Assembly: GCA_020860205.1 (NCBI GenBank)
Contig: JAJBUU010000047.1
Coordinates: 1-59,091 of the forward strand
Direction: 5' to 3'
Origin: Oscillospiraceae bacterium
GTDB taxonomy: Bacteria; Bacillota; Clostridia; Oscillospirales; Oscillospiraceae
DNA: 59,091 bases
The notes beneath the pieces are model-generated. The model searched no databases. It saw only the letters and a list, made by a program, of their open reading frames with translations, and was not told the DNA's origin. This document shows positions 17,841 through 25,513 of the stretch, piece after piece (position 1 is the stretch's first letter; every line of letters starts with the position of its first letter). Position numbers and translations under genes: made by a program.

Positions 17841-17846
17841 TATACT
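17817..17846 (+). promoter_or_regulatory. Promoter embedded in the hairpin upstream of the flavin cluster
   Basis: TTGACT (17817-17822), an 18-bp spacer and TATACT (17841-17846). The spacer is the descending arm of the long inverted repeat, so DNA or RNA structure here could affect initiation. Transcription would start near 17853, immediately before a terminator-like hairpin. Confidence 0.5.
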
Positions 17847-17853
17847 CTTTAAA

Positions 17854-17889
17854 GGTTAGCAAGTCAAGACTAACCACCATGCTTTTTTT
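17854..17889 (+). terminator. Terminator-like hairpin just after the embedded promoter (possible attenuator)
   Basis: GGTTAG (17854-17859) pairs with CTAACC (17870-17875), and seven T follow at 17883-17889. The 3' half of the outer repeat (GTTAGCAA) is shared with this stem, so read-through RNA from coaX could form a competing pairing. Confidence 0.5.
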
Positions 17890-18256
17890 GTCTGACCCAT
17901 ATGTTCCATTTCCGGCGAATCCCGGCAGAGCCGCCCTGTGCGGAGGGCGGAAGGGATGGCGTTACCACACAAATGCATCTGTGGCGCGGGCGGCTGTTTG
18001 CTGGCTGCGCCGGTCAATTTGTGTGGAGATGTCTCAGGGCAATATCGCACAATCAGAACGATGGCGACCTGTAAAAATTTTCGTCATAATTGCGTTGCAG
18101 GAACTTGAAATCCCCCAAGGGCTCTTTCGTTTTTTGCGCGTTTTACTGACACGAAAAATTTTTATGCGAACCGAGCCTGTCGAATGCTGCGATGTTGCCT
18201 GAATTTTTTGCGCGTGGGTTAGATAAAGCTAATTCAAATCAAGAAGGAGAGATCGC
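17890..18256 (+). other. Long leader/intergenic region before the giant surface-protein gene
   Basis: There is no convincing ORF. Inverted repeats suggest structured RNA: CCGCCC/GGGCGG around 17930-17950, and CCACACAAAT (17965-17974) pairing with ATTTGTGTGG (18017-18026) enclosing a nested GGCGC/GCGCC stem. A weak promoter candidate is TTGCCT (18195-18200), 18 bp, TTAGAT (18219-18224). The SD site GAAGGAGAG directly precedes the next gene. It does not match the FMN (RFN) riboswitch or other riboswitches that I can recall. Confidence 0.35.
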
Positions 18257-21200
18257 ATGAAGACAAACCTGAAGCGTCTGCTCAGCGCCCTGATTGTCGT
18301 TTGTATGCTGATGGCCATAGGACCTGTGGCCTTTGCAGCGGACGATGCTGTCAGCGGACACTGGGCGGAGGAGAATCTGCGCGCGTTTATCGACGCGGGC
18401 GTTCTCCAGGGCGACGAGGCTGGCGCCATCCAGCCCGACGCAAACATCACACGCGCGCAGTTCGCGGCTCTGATCAACCGGGTCGCGGGTTACACGGAGG
18501 CGAGCGAGGACATCTCGGATTATACCGATGTTTCCGAAGAGGACTGGTATTATGAGGATATGGCAGTCGCGCTCGCGTCCGGCTATCTGCAAGGCGATGG
18601 CACGCAGATGGCGCCAAACGCGGAGATCACCCGTGAGGAAACCTTTGTAGTTCTGTCGCGTCTGCTCGGACTTACCGCAGCCGAGAGTGACGTGACCGCA
18701 ATCGAAAAAGCGTTTTCCGACGCGGGAGAGATTTCCGATTGGGCGATCGAGGCGGTTGCTGCGCTGAACGCCGCGGGGTATGTCGGCGGGTATCCGGACG
18801 GGACGCTGCGTCCCGACGGCGCGCTGACCCGTGCGGAGGCCGTAACGCTCCTGCATGACGCAATCGGCGTCCCGGAGGATGAAACTGCTTCCGTCACGAC
18901 CACGACCTATACCGATGGCACATACACCGGGACCGGGGCGGGCTACGGCGGCACGCTGACGCTGACCATGACCGTTGCCGATGGCGTGATTTCCGCGATC
19001 AGGGTCACCAGCAATTCCGAAACGCCCGCTTACTACAACCGTGCGTCGGCACTCATTGATCAAATCATCGCGGCAAACGGAACGGACGGCGTGGACGCTG
19101 TGACCGGTGCAACGCTTTCCTCCAACGCCATCTTAACGGCGGTGAACGCCTGCATCTCCCAGGCGCAGGGCGGCACGGATACCTCCAAGACCGGCATCGT
19201 GGCGGGCGGCGGCGGACACAGCGGCAGCAGCAAAACCGACAGCTCCGCCGGAGAAGCCACGGATAACGGCGACGGCACCGTGACGCTCAGCGGCACATCT
19301 TATGGTTACAGCAGCGCGGGCATCACCGTTGCGCTGACGGTGGATACCACGACAAACACCATCACCGCCGTGGAAGTCGTTTCGCAGAGCGAAACATCCA
19401 GCTATTATGACGGCAAGGGTGTGGAGGAAAATCTTCTGCCGCAGTTTGTCGGCAAGACGCTTAATGAGCTGGCGGCAATCGGCACGATTGCAAAGAACAA
19501 GACCGCAGTTGCGGCGGCGGGCTTTGACAATGTGTCCGGCGCGACCAAATCCACTGCGGGCATCATCAACGCGGTCATTGCGGCGGCAACAGCCTATCTG
19601 GACAGCACGGAGGTGGACAACAGCTGCATCGAGGTTTCAACATGGGACGAGTTCCTTGTGGCGCTCGATACGGTGGACGAGGGCGGCACCATCTCACTGC
19701 TGAAAGACATCGCGGCGGGCGAGGATTATTCCGCAGCGTATGAGATCCTTGTGGACGCGGTGACCTCCGCAACGGTCGGCGCGGCGGAACTGGCGAGAAC
19801 CGTCACAATCGAGGGCAACAACCATGGCTTTGTCGCTGCAGAGAACAGCGCCTATTGCTTCCTCATCAGCGGCGATGTGACGATGCAGAACCTGACGATC
19901 GACGGCGCGGCTTACGGGGCAAAACGCGGCGGCGGCCTCTATGTGGAGGGCACGCTGACAGCGGAAAACGTGACCTTTGTCAACTGCCACAGCTATAAGC
20001 AGAGCGGACAGTACGGCAACGGCGGCGGCGCGATTTATGTGTCCGGCGGAACCCTTGCGGCCACGGGCTGCACCTTTATGGACAATGCGGTTGATGCGAT
20101 CGGCAGCGGCGGCGCGGTGCTGGCGCAGGGCGGCAGTGTCACGCTGACGAACTGCACCTTCTCCGGCAACAGCGCGCCGCACGGCGGCGCAGTTGCGGCT
20201 TACAGCAGTGCGGCGCTGACCATGACGGGCTGCACCTTCTCCGGCAACGATGCCGCTTATGGCGGCAACGATGTTTATGTCTATGACGGCATGACGCGGT
20301 TTATGGAGCAGGGCGAAAAGGTCGTCAGCCTCAACTCCACCGTGTATCTGACCCTGTCCGATAATACTTATAGTGCCGACGGTACAGACTGGACGGATTA
20401 CGCGGTGGTGCTCTCCCGTTACTATGAGGAAGGCTATGCGGGCAATGGCGACGGTATCGTGATGCTGGAAGGGCATGATCTGACGTTTGCCGATGTTTAC
20501 CGTACCGAGCTGGAAGCCGAGAATACCGCGTATGAAAGCTATTATGTGATGATGAACATCCCGTATGGCGATTTCTACGCATCTGAAGGGCTGGAGACCG
20601 GAACCTATTACGACGCTGTGACCAGCGGCACGGTGACCAAGACCTCCGCCACCAGCGGCCTTGCGCGCGGTACCTATAACAGCTATAATGACGACAATGT
20701 CTATGACGAGGGCGAGCGCATTCTCGGCGTGGTCGCGCCTGTCAAGATGGATTCTGCCACCTATGAGGCGCTGCTGGCGGACTATGACGCCAGTGCAAAC
20801 TACAGCTTCTATGTCTGCACGATGGCTCCGGCGGTTTACAAGGAGCTGACCTATGAGGACGGTGTTTACAGCTTTTCCGCCATGACCGGCACGACGCAGG
20901 ATGCGACTGGCATCGGCGTGAGCGACTTCACCACCACGAGCAGCTACGGCGACTATATGTTCGACCTCTACGGTGTGGCAAACGCGCCTGCCGATGCGGA
21001 GCTGGTCGTGCTGGACGCTTCTGCGGAAACGATTTACGGCATCATCCTCAGCTTTGACGATGGAACGAGCATCGGGCTTGGCATGGTCGAGAACATCTGG
21101 CTCGGCACGCGCTACACCTATACGCAGATCGCCTTCTCTGTGCCGGAGGGTAAGCAGCTCACCGGACACGGCGGACTGCCGTTCAAGCAGTTTGACGTGA

Positions 21201-24200
21201 ACGGCAAGACGATCAGCGGCATCCGCATTCTCTCCAGCGCGGGCATTTATGATGCGGCTGTGACATACGAGCTGCCGAAATATTATGACGGCGTGGGCGA
21301 AATCAGCGCGTCCGGCGTGCAGGGCGATGCCAGCGTGACGGTCACGGTTCCGGAGGACTTCTACGCAACCACCGTCACCGTCAGCTATAAATCCGGCAGA
21401 ACCACCGTGACGGTTGCGGAGAATGTGGCGATCGTGGACGGCGCGGTGGCGCTGACGGAAGCGCTTGACATGGACACGAATGGTACTTATACTGTGACTG
21501 TTTCCAGCAGCGTCTATGCGGACGCGGTCATCAGTCTGGAAGCGCCGATGAGCGACGCGCAGATCACCACGTTACAGCGTTATATCGCAACCGGCTATGC
21601 GCTGCTGGCGCAGGATTCCACGCTGACCCGTCTGGCGGAACACATTGCGGAGGCCGAAACGCTTCTGTCCGACAGCGAGACGACCTATTCCGAAGCAGCC
21701 GAGCTGATTGAGGAGCTGGCGGAGATCATCACAGAGGCTGGCGGCAGCATAGAAACCGAATACTATGTGATGATGAACATCCCGTATGGCGATTTCTATG
21801 CATCCGAAGAATTGGAAACCGGAACCTATTACGACACGGTGACCTCCGCAACAGCAAGCAAAACCACCAGCACGACCGGCACAGCGCGCGGCACTTACAA
21901 CAATTATGATGACAGCGGCGCGTGGGAGGAGGGCGAGTGCATTCTTGGCGTGGTTGCGCCTGTCAAGATGGATTCTGTCACCTATGACGCGCTGCTGGCG
22001 GACTATGACGCGAGTGCAGACTACAGCTTTTATGTGCTTGAGGAAACCCCGGTCGTCTACAAGGAGCTGACCTATGAGGACGGTGTTTACAGCTTTTCCG
22101 CCATGACCGGCACGACGCAGGATGCGACTGGCATCGGCGTGAGCGACTTCACCACCACGAGCAGCTACGGCGACTATATGTTCGACCTCTACGGTGTGGC
22201 AAACGCGCCTGCCGATGCGGAGCTGGTCGTGCTGGACGCTTCTGCGGAAACGATTTACGGCATCATCCTCAGCTTTGACGATGGAACGAGCATCGGGCTT
22301 GGCATGGTCGAGAACATCTGGCTCGGCACGCGCTACACCTATACGCAGATCGCCTTCTCTGTGCCGGAGGGTAAGCAGCTCACCGGACACGGCGGACTGC
22401 CGTTCAAGCAGTTTGACGTGAACGGCAAGACGATCAGCGGCATCCGCATTCTCTCCAGCGCGGGCATTTATGATGCGGCTGTGACATACGAGCTGCCGAA
22501 ATATTATGACGGCGTGGGCGAAATCAGCGCGTCCGGCGTGCAGGGCGATGCCAGCGTGACGGTCACGGTTCCGGAGGACTTCTACGCAACCACCGTCACC
22601 GTCAGCTATAAATCCGGCAGAACCACCGTGACGGTTGCGGAGAATGTGGCGATCGTGGACGGCGCGGTGGCGCTGACGGAAGCGCTTGACATGGACACGA
22701 ATGGTACTTATACTGTGACTGTTTCCAGCAGCGTCTATGCGGACGCGGTCATCAGTCTGGAAGCGCCGATGAGCGACGCGCAGATCACCACGTTACAGCG
22801 TTATATCGCAACCGGCTATGCGCTGCTGGCGCAGGATTCCACGCTGACCCGTCTGGCGGAACACATTGCGGAGGCCGAAGCGCTTCTGGCCAACAGTGAG
22901 ACGACCTATTCCGAAGCAGCCGAGCTGATCGAGGAGCTGGCGGAGATCATCACAGAGGCGGAGGAAACGATTGCCGCATATACGCAAATTGTCATACCCG
23001 AAGACCTCGCGGATGGAACCTACACCGGAGCCGCAACTGTGGAGCCGGACGAGGACGAGAGCTTTAACTTCTATCCAATCAGTGTGGCCGTGGTGGTTTC
23101 TGATGGCAGCGTTGTGAGCCTGACCGTGACCGGCGCGAGCGGGAGCGACACGCAGTATTCTTATCGCGCGCAGGAGGGCATCAGCGAGCAGTTGACCGGA
23201 AAGTCTGCCGGTACTTACGATGTGGATACCGTGAGTACCGCGACCTGCTCCTCCAAAGCTGTTATCGCCGCAGTAAACGCGGCCCTGCAGCGCGAACCGA
23301 CAAACACCGCTTACAGTCTTGGCGAAGCTGTGTATGACCCGGACGGAACGACGTTTACCGTGACGGTGACGGAACCGGTGTCCGGCGTGGATTACAGCGA
23401 CATCACTGTCGCTTATGCGCTTGGAAAATTCTCCGAATCGCTCACACCGGACGAGGATTACACGGTGGAAACGGTTTCGGAGGACGAGGACACGCTTGTC
23501 TATCAGGTCACCATTCTGAACAACAGTTACATCATTGAAGATGATTCTGCGACGATAGACAACAGCTATAATACGATCGGGCAGAGCCTTGACATCACCG
23601 TAGCAGGAACGTCTGTCGGACGCATTACCATTGCGTCCGGCGCCACGGTCAGGATTGCGGACAACACGTTGCTCCTGACCGGCGGAAACGGGGAAACGCT
23701 CGCCGATTATCTGAGCCTTGCGGCGGAAATTACGCTGACTTATACCGATGAATTCGGCGCGGAGGTTTCCAACACCTATACGCTCCAAATGGCGCATGAC
23801 GTTGCACCGGAGTTCACGGCAGACGACTTTTTCATTCTGGACGCGGACGAGATGTGCGCTTCCATTGATTTCTCCATTGCGCCGTTTGTCTACGGAGCAG
23901 AAGGAAGCTACACCATTACGCTGACCTGTGGCGGCTTCGCGGATGTGACAGCGGAAATCGGTGCGGTGACTGTGCAGGGCAGTACGGTTGTCGCTGCCGC
24001 TGCGGCAGCAGCGGATGAGTCCGAAGCTGAAATGGAGACAGCGGACGAAGCCGCAACCGAAGCGGAAGCCGAAGTGACAGCGGCCGTACCGGAAGAGGGT
24101 CCGGCGGACGCTGCGGAGGACGAGGACGCAGCAGCCGGCGCGGCGGCGGAACCCGACGCTTCTGAACCCGAAGCGGAAACTGACCCCGAAGCGGAAACTG

Positions 24201-24241
24201 ACCCCGAAGCGGAAGCCGCTGCGGACGACACAGCCGAATAA
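18257..24241 (+). CDS. Giant SLH-anchored surface protein with three FMN-binding domains, a beta-helix and duplicated Tp47-like modules
   Basis: 1,994 aa. Signal peptide 1-28; three SLH repeats (about 34-205) that would bind cell-wall polymer. FMN_bind 1 (about 217-303) has TGATLS (283-288) and FMN_bind 2 (about 335-450) has SGATKS (427-432); this motif is where ApbE attaches FMN to the last Ser/Thr. A right-handed beta-helix follows (about 455-690). Two 407-residue modules (about 762-1168 and 1169-1575) open with YYVMMNIPYGDFYASE; from memory these and the later LPKYYDG region resemble treponemal Tp47. FMN_bind 3 (about 1583-1682) has the altered motif STATCS. An Ig-like region and an acidic Ala/Glu tail end the protein. 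No sortase signal is present. It is probably a wall-bound electron carrier; that role is inferred. Confidence 0.8.
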   Translation: MKTNLKRLLSALIVVCMLMAIGPVAFAADDAVSGHWAEENLRAFIDAGVLQGDEAGAIQPDANITRAQFAALINRVAGYTEASEDISDYTDVSEEDWYYEDMAVALASGYLQGDGTQMAPNAEITREETFVVLSRLLGLTAAESDVTAIEKAFSDAGEISDWAIEAVAALNAAGYVGGYPDGTLRPDGALTRAEAVTLLHDAIGVPEDETASVTTTTYTDGTYTGTGAGYGGTLTLTMTVADGVISAIRVTSNSETPAYYNRASALIDQIIAANGTDGVDAVTGATLSSNAILTAVNACISQAQGGTDTSKTGIVAGGGGHSGSSKTDSSAGEATDNGDGTVTLSGTSYGYSSAGITVALTVDTTTNTITAVEVVSQSETSSYYDGKGVEENLLPQFVGKTLNELAAIGTIAKNKTAVAAAGFDNVSGATKSTAGIINAVIAAATAYLDSTEVDNSCIEVSTWDEFLVALDTVDEGGTISLLKDIAAGEDYSAAYEILVDAVTSATVGAAELARTVTIEGNNHGFVAAENSAYCFLISGDVTMQNLTIDGAAYGAKRGGGLYVEGTLTAENVTFVNCHSYKQSGQYGNGGGAIYVSGGTLAATGCTFMDNAVDAIGSGGAVLAQGGSVTLTNCTFSGNSAPHGGAVAAYSSAALTMTGCTFSGNDAAYGGNDVYVYDGMTRFMEQGEKVVSLNSTVYLTLSDNTYSADGTDWTDYAVVLSRYYEEGYAGNGDGIVMLEGHDLTFADVYRTELEAENTAYESYYVMMNIPYGDFYASEGLETGTYYDAVTSGTVTKTSATSGLARGTYNSYNDDNVYDEGERILGVVAPVKMDSATYEALLADYDASANYSFYVCTMAPAVYKELTYEDGVYSFSAMTGTTQDATGIGVSDFTTTSSYGDYMFDLYGVANAPADAELVVLDASAETIYGIILSFDDGTSIGLGMVENIWLGTRYTYTQIAFSVPEGKQLTGHGGLPFKQFDVNGKTISGIRILSSAGIYDAAVTYELPKYYDGVGEISASGVQGDASVTVTVPEDFYATTVTVSYKSGRTTVTVAENVAIVDGAVALTEALDMDTNGTYTVTVSSSVYADAVISLEAPMSDAQITTLQRYIATGYALLAQDSTLTRLAEHIAEAETLLSDSETTYSEAAELIEELAEIITEAGGSIETEYYVMMNIPYGDFYASEELETGTYYDTVTSATASKTTSTTGTARGTYNNYDDSGAWEEGECILGVVAPVKMDSVTYDALLADYDASADYSFYVLEETPVVYKELTYEDGVYSFSAMTGTTQDATGIGVSDFTTTSSYGDYMFDLYGVANAPADAELVVLDASAETIYGIILSFDDGTSIGLGMVENIWLGTRYTYTQIAFSVPEGKQLTGHGGLPFKQFDVNGKTISGIRILSSAGIYDAAVTYELPKYYDGVGEISASGVQGDASVTVTVPEDFYATTVTVSYKSGRTTVTVAENVAIVDGAVALTEALDMDTNGTYTVTVSSSVYADAVISLEAPMSDAQITTLQRYIATGYALLAQDSTLTRLAEHIAEAEALLANSETTYSEAAELIEELAEIITEAEETIAAYTQIVIPEDLADGTYTGAATVEPDEDESFNFYPISVAVVVSDGSVVSLTVTGASGSDTQYSYRAQEGISEQLTGKSAGTYDVDTVSTATCSSKAVIAAVNAALQREPTNTAYSLGEAVYDPDGTTFTVTVTEPVSGVDYSDITVAYALGKFSESLTPDEDYTVETVSEDEDTLVYQVTILNNSYIIEDDSATIDNSYNTIGQSLDITVAGTSVGRITIASGATVRIADNTLLLTGGNGETLADYLSLAAEITLTYTDEFGAEVSNTYTLQMAHDVAPEFTADDFFILDADEMCASIDFSIAPFVYGAEGSYTITLTCGGFADVTAEIGAVTVQGSTVVAAAAAAADESEAEMETADEAATEAEAEVTAAVPEEGPADAAEDEDAAAGAAAEPDASEPEAETDPEAETDPEAEAAADDTAE
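20837..21658 (+). repeat. First copy of an 822-bp perfect internal duplication
   Basis: Compared by eye, 20837-21658 shows no difference from 22058-22879, an offset of 1,221 bp (407 codons) that stays constant through the module. Sequence on either side is homologous but diverged at many positions. Perfect identity including silent sites points to recent duplication or gene conversion, or to a mis-assembly risk. Confidence 0.85.
22058..22879 (+). repeat. Second copy of the 822-bp perfect internal duplication
   Basis: Partner of 20837-21658. It encodes residues 1268-1541 of the giant surface protein, matching residues 861-1134. Confidence 0.85.
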
Positions 24242-24262
24242 CGCGCCGCACAAAAAAGAAAT

Positions 24263-24297
24263 GTCCATTTGCAGACGGTTTCCGTCTGCAAATGGAC
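24263..24297 (+). terminator. Strong hairpin between the giant gene and apbE (partial terminator or mRNA-end stabiliser)
   Basis: A perfect 16-bp stem (GTCCATTTGCAGACGG / CCGTCTGCAAATGGAC) with a TTT loop lies 22 bp after the giant gene stop. No immediate U-tract follows, so read-through into apbE is likely. It may set different expression levels for the surface protein and the downstream genes. Confidence 0.5.
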
Positions 24298-24383
24298 GGC
24301 GCGCTGTCAGCCTGCTTCTTTTGCGGAAAAAACGGTATCAGGATCGGGCGCGCTGTCCTTCGTTTGAACGGCGCGCCTGACAC

Positions 24384-24427
24384 AAAGGAGAAATGCGGCA
24401 AATTTTCACCGCATTGGATAAGTTATG
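24384..24427 (+). promoter_or_regulatory. Split ribosome binding site of apbE with an intervening hairpin
   Basis: AAAGGAG (24384-24390) lies 34 bases before the apbE ATG, too far to work directly. Between them AATGCGG (24392-24398) can pair with CCGCATT (24409-24415), which would bring the SD site to within about 10 unpaired bases of the ATG at 24425. The same SD site also sits two bases before a 22-codon ORF (24393-24461) that overlaps the apbE start in another frame. Confidence 0.4.
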
Positions 24428-25456
24428 CAAACAAAAATCAAGATCATTCCAATCATTTTAATCACGCTGTTCCTGACGGGCTGCGGCAGCACGCAGAACA
24501 CGGTGCAAGCGGAGGAGGCCCAGACCGCCACGATTTTTGCAATGGACACGGTGATGGAGCTTTCCGTCTATGGTTCTGAAACGCTTTTGGATGGAGCTGA
24601 GAGCATCATCCTTGCACTGGAGCGGGAGCTGTCCGTCACGGACGCGGAGAGCGAGATTTATGCGGTCAACCGTGACGGTGCGGGCAGCGTTTCCGCCGAT
24701 ACCGCCGAGCTTTTGAACCGTGCGCTGGAACTGTGCGCACGCACGGACGGTGCGTTGGACATCTCCATCTATCCCGTGGTACGGACATGGGGCTTTACAA
24801 CGGGCGAATACCGTGTGCCGGACAGCGAGGAGCTGCGCGCGCTGCTGGAATGTGTTGATTATACGCGCATCAGCTTTGACGGAGAAAGCGCGCTTTCGCT
24901 TGCGGAGGGTATGGAAATCGATCTTGGCAGCGTGGCCAAAGGCTATGCCAGCAGCCGCGTGATACAATACTGGAAAAATAACGGCGTGACAAGTGCGCTG
25001 CTGAATCTTGGCGGCAACGTCCATGCGCTTGGCACAAAGCCGGACGGCAGCGCATGGCGCGTGGCCATTGCCGACCCGGAACAGAACGGCTATCTCGGCG
25101 TGCTGGAAGTCGTCGATCAGGCGGTCATCACGTCCGGCGGCTATGAACGCTATTTTGAGCAGGACGGCAAGACGTATTGGCACATTATCGACCCGGATAC
25201 CGGCTGTCCGGCGGAGAGCGGATTGATTTCTGTGACCGTCGTTGGCAGCGACGGCGTGCTTTGCGACGCGCTTTCCACTTCGCTTTTCGTCATGGGACTG
25301 GACGGCGCGTCGGCGCTCTGGAACGAGAGCGATGATTTTGAGGCCGTTTTTGTCACCAGCGATGATGCGGTTTATGTCACGGAAGGACTGGCTGACAACT
25401 TTTCCCCGCTTGGCGACTATGAAGGGCAGGAGGCCACGGTCATTTATCGCGCCTGA
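24425..25456 (+). CDS. apbE: ApbE-family FMN transferase lipoprotein
   Basis: 343 aa. It would transfer FMN from FAD onto Ser/Thr of FMN-binding domains outside the membrane. The lipobox is LTGC with lipidated C20. Family motifs are complete: AMDTVMEL, the substrate-site segment DLGSVAKGYA, LLNLGGNVHALG, HIIDPDTGCP and the Mg-binding DALSTSLFVMG. Its substrates are probably the FMN_bind domains encoded immediately upstream (three) and downstream (one). No good SD site directly precedes the ATG; see the hairpin feature. It is the second gene of the flavin cluster. Confidence 0.93.
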   Translation: MQTKIKIIPIILITLFLTGCGSTQNTVQAEEAQTATIFAMDTVMELSVYGSETLLDGAESIILALERELSVTDAESEIYAVNRDGAGSVSADTAELLNRALELCARTDGALDISIYPVVRTWGFTTGEYRVPDSEELRALLECVDYTRISFDGESALSLAEGMEIDLGSVAKGYASSRVIQYWKNNGVTSALLNLGGNVHALGTKPDGSAWRVAIADPEQNGYLGVLEVVDQAVITSGGYERYFEQDGKTYWHIIDPDTGCPAESGLISVTVVGSDGVLCDALSTSLFVMGLDGASALWNESDDFEAVFVTSDDAVYVTEGLADNFSPLGDYEGQEATVIYRA

Positions 25457-25513
25457 ATGCGGGTGCGTCCGTCTCACGGCGCACCGCTGATTCTTGACAA
25501 AAGGGAAAGTATT

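Noticed and set aside
17890-18256. FMN riboswitch expected ahead of a flavin-related cluster
   Set aside because: The conserved RFN-element strings were not found in either the leader or the other gaps of the cluster.
22793-24268. 491-codon minus-strand frame opposite the giant gene
   Set aside because: Its Arg/Phe/Gly-rich, low-complexity translation is explained by antisense reading of the repeated Glu/Ala/Thr codons in the surface protein.
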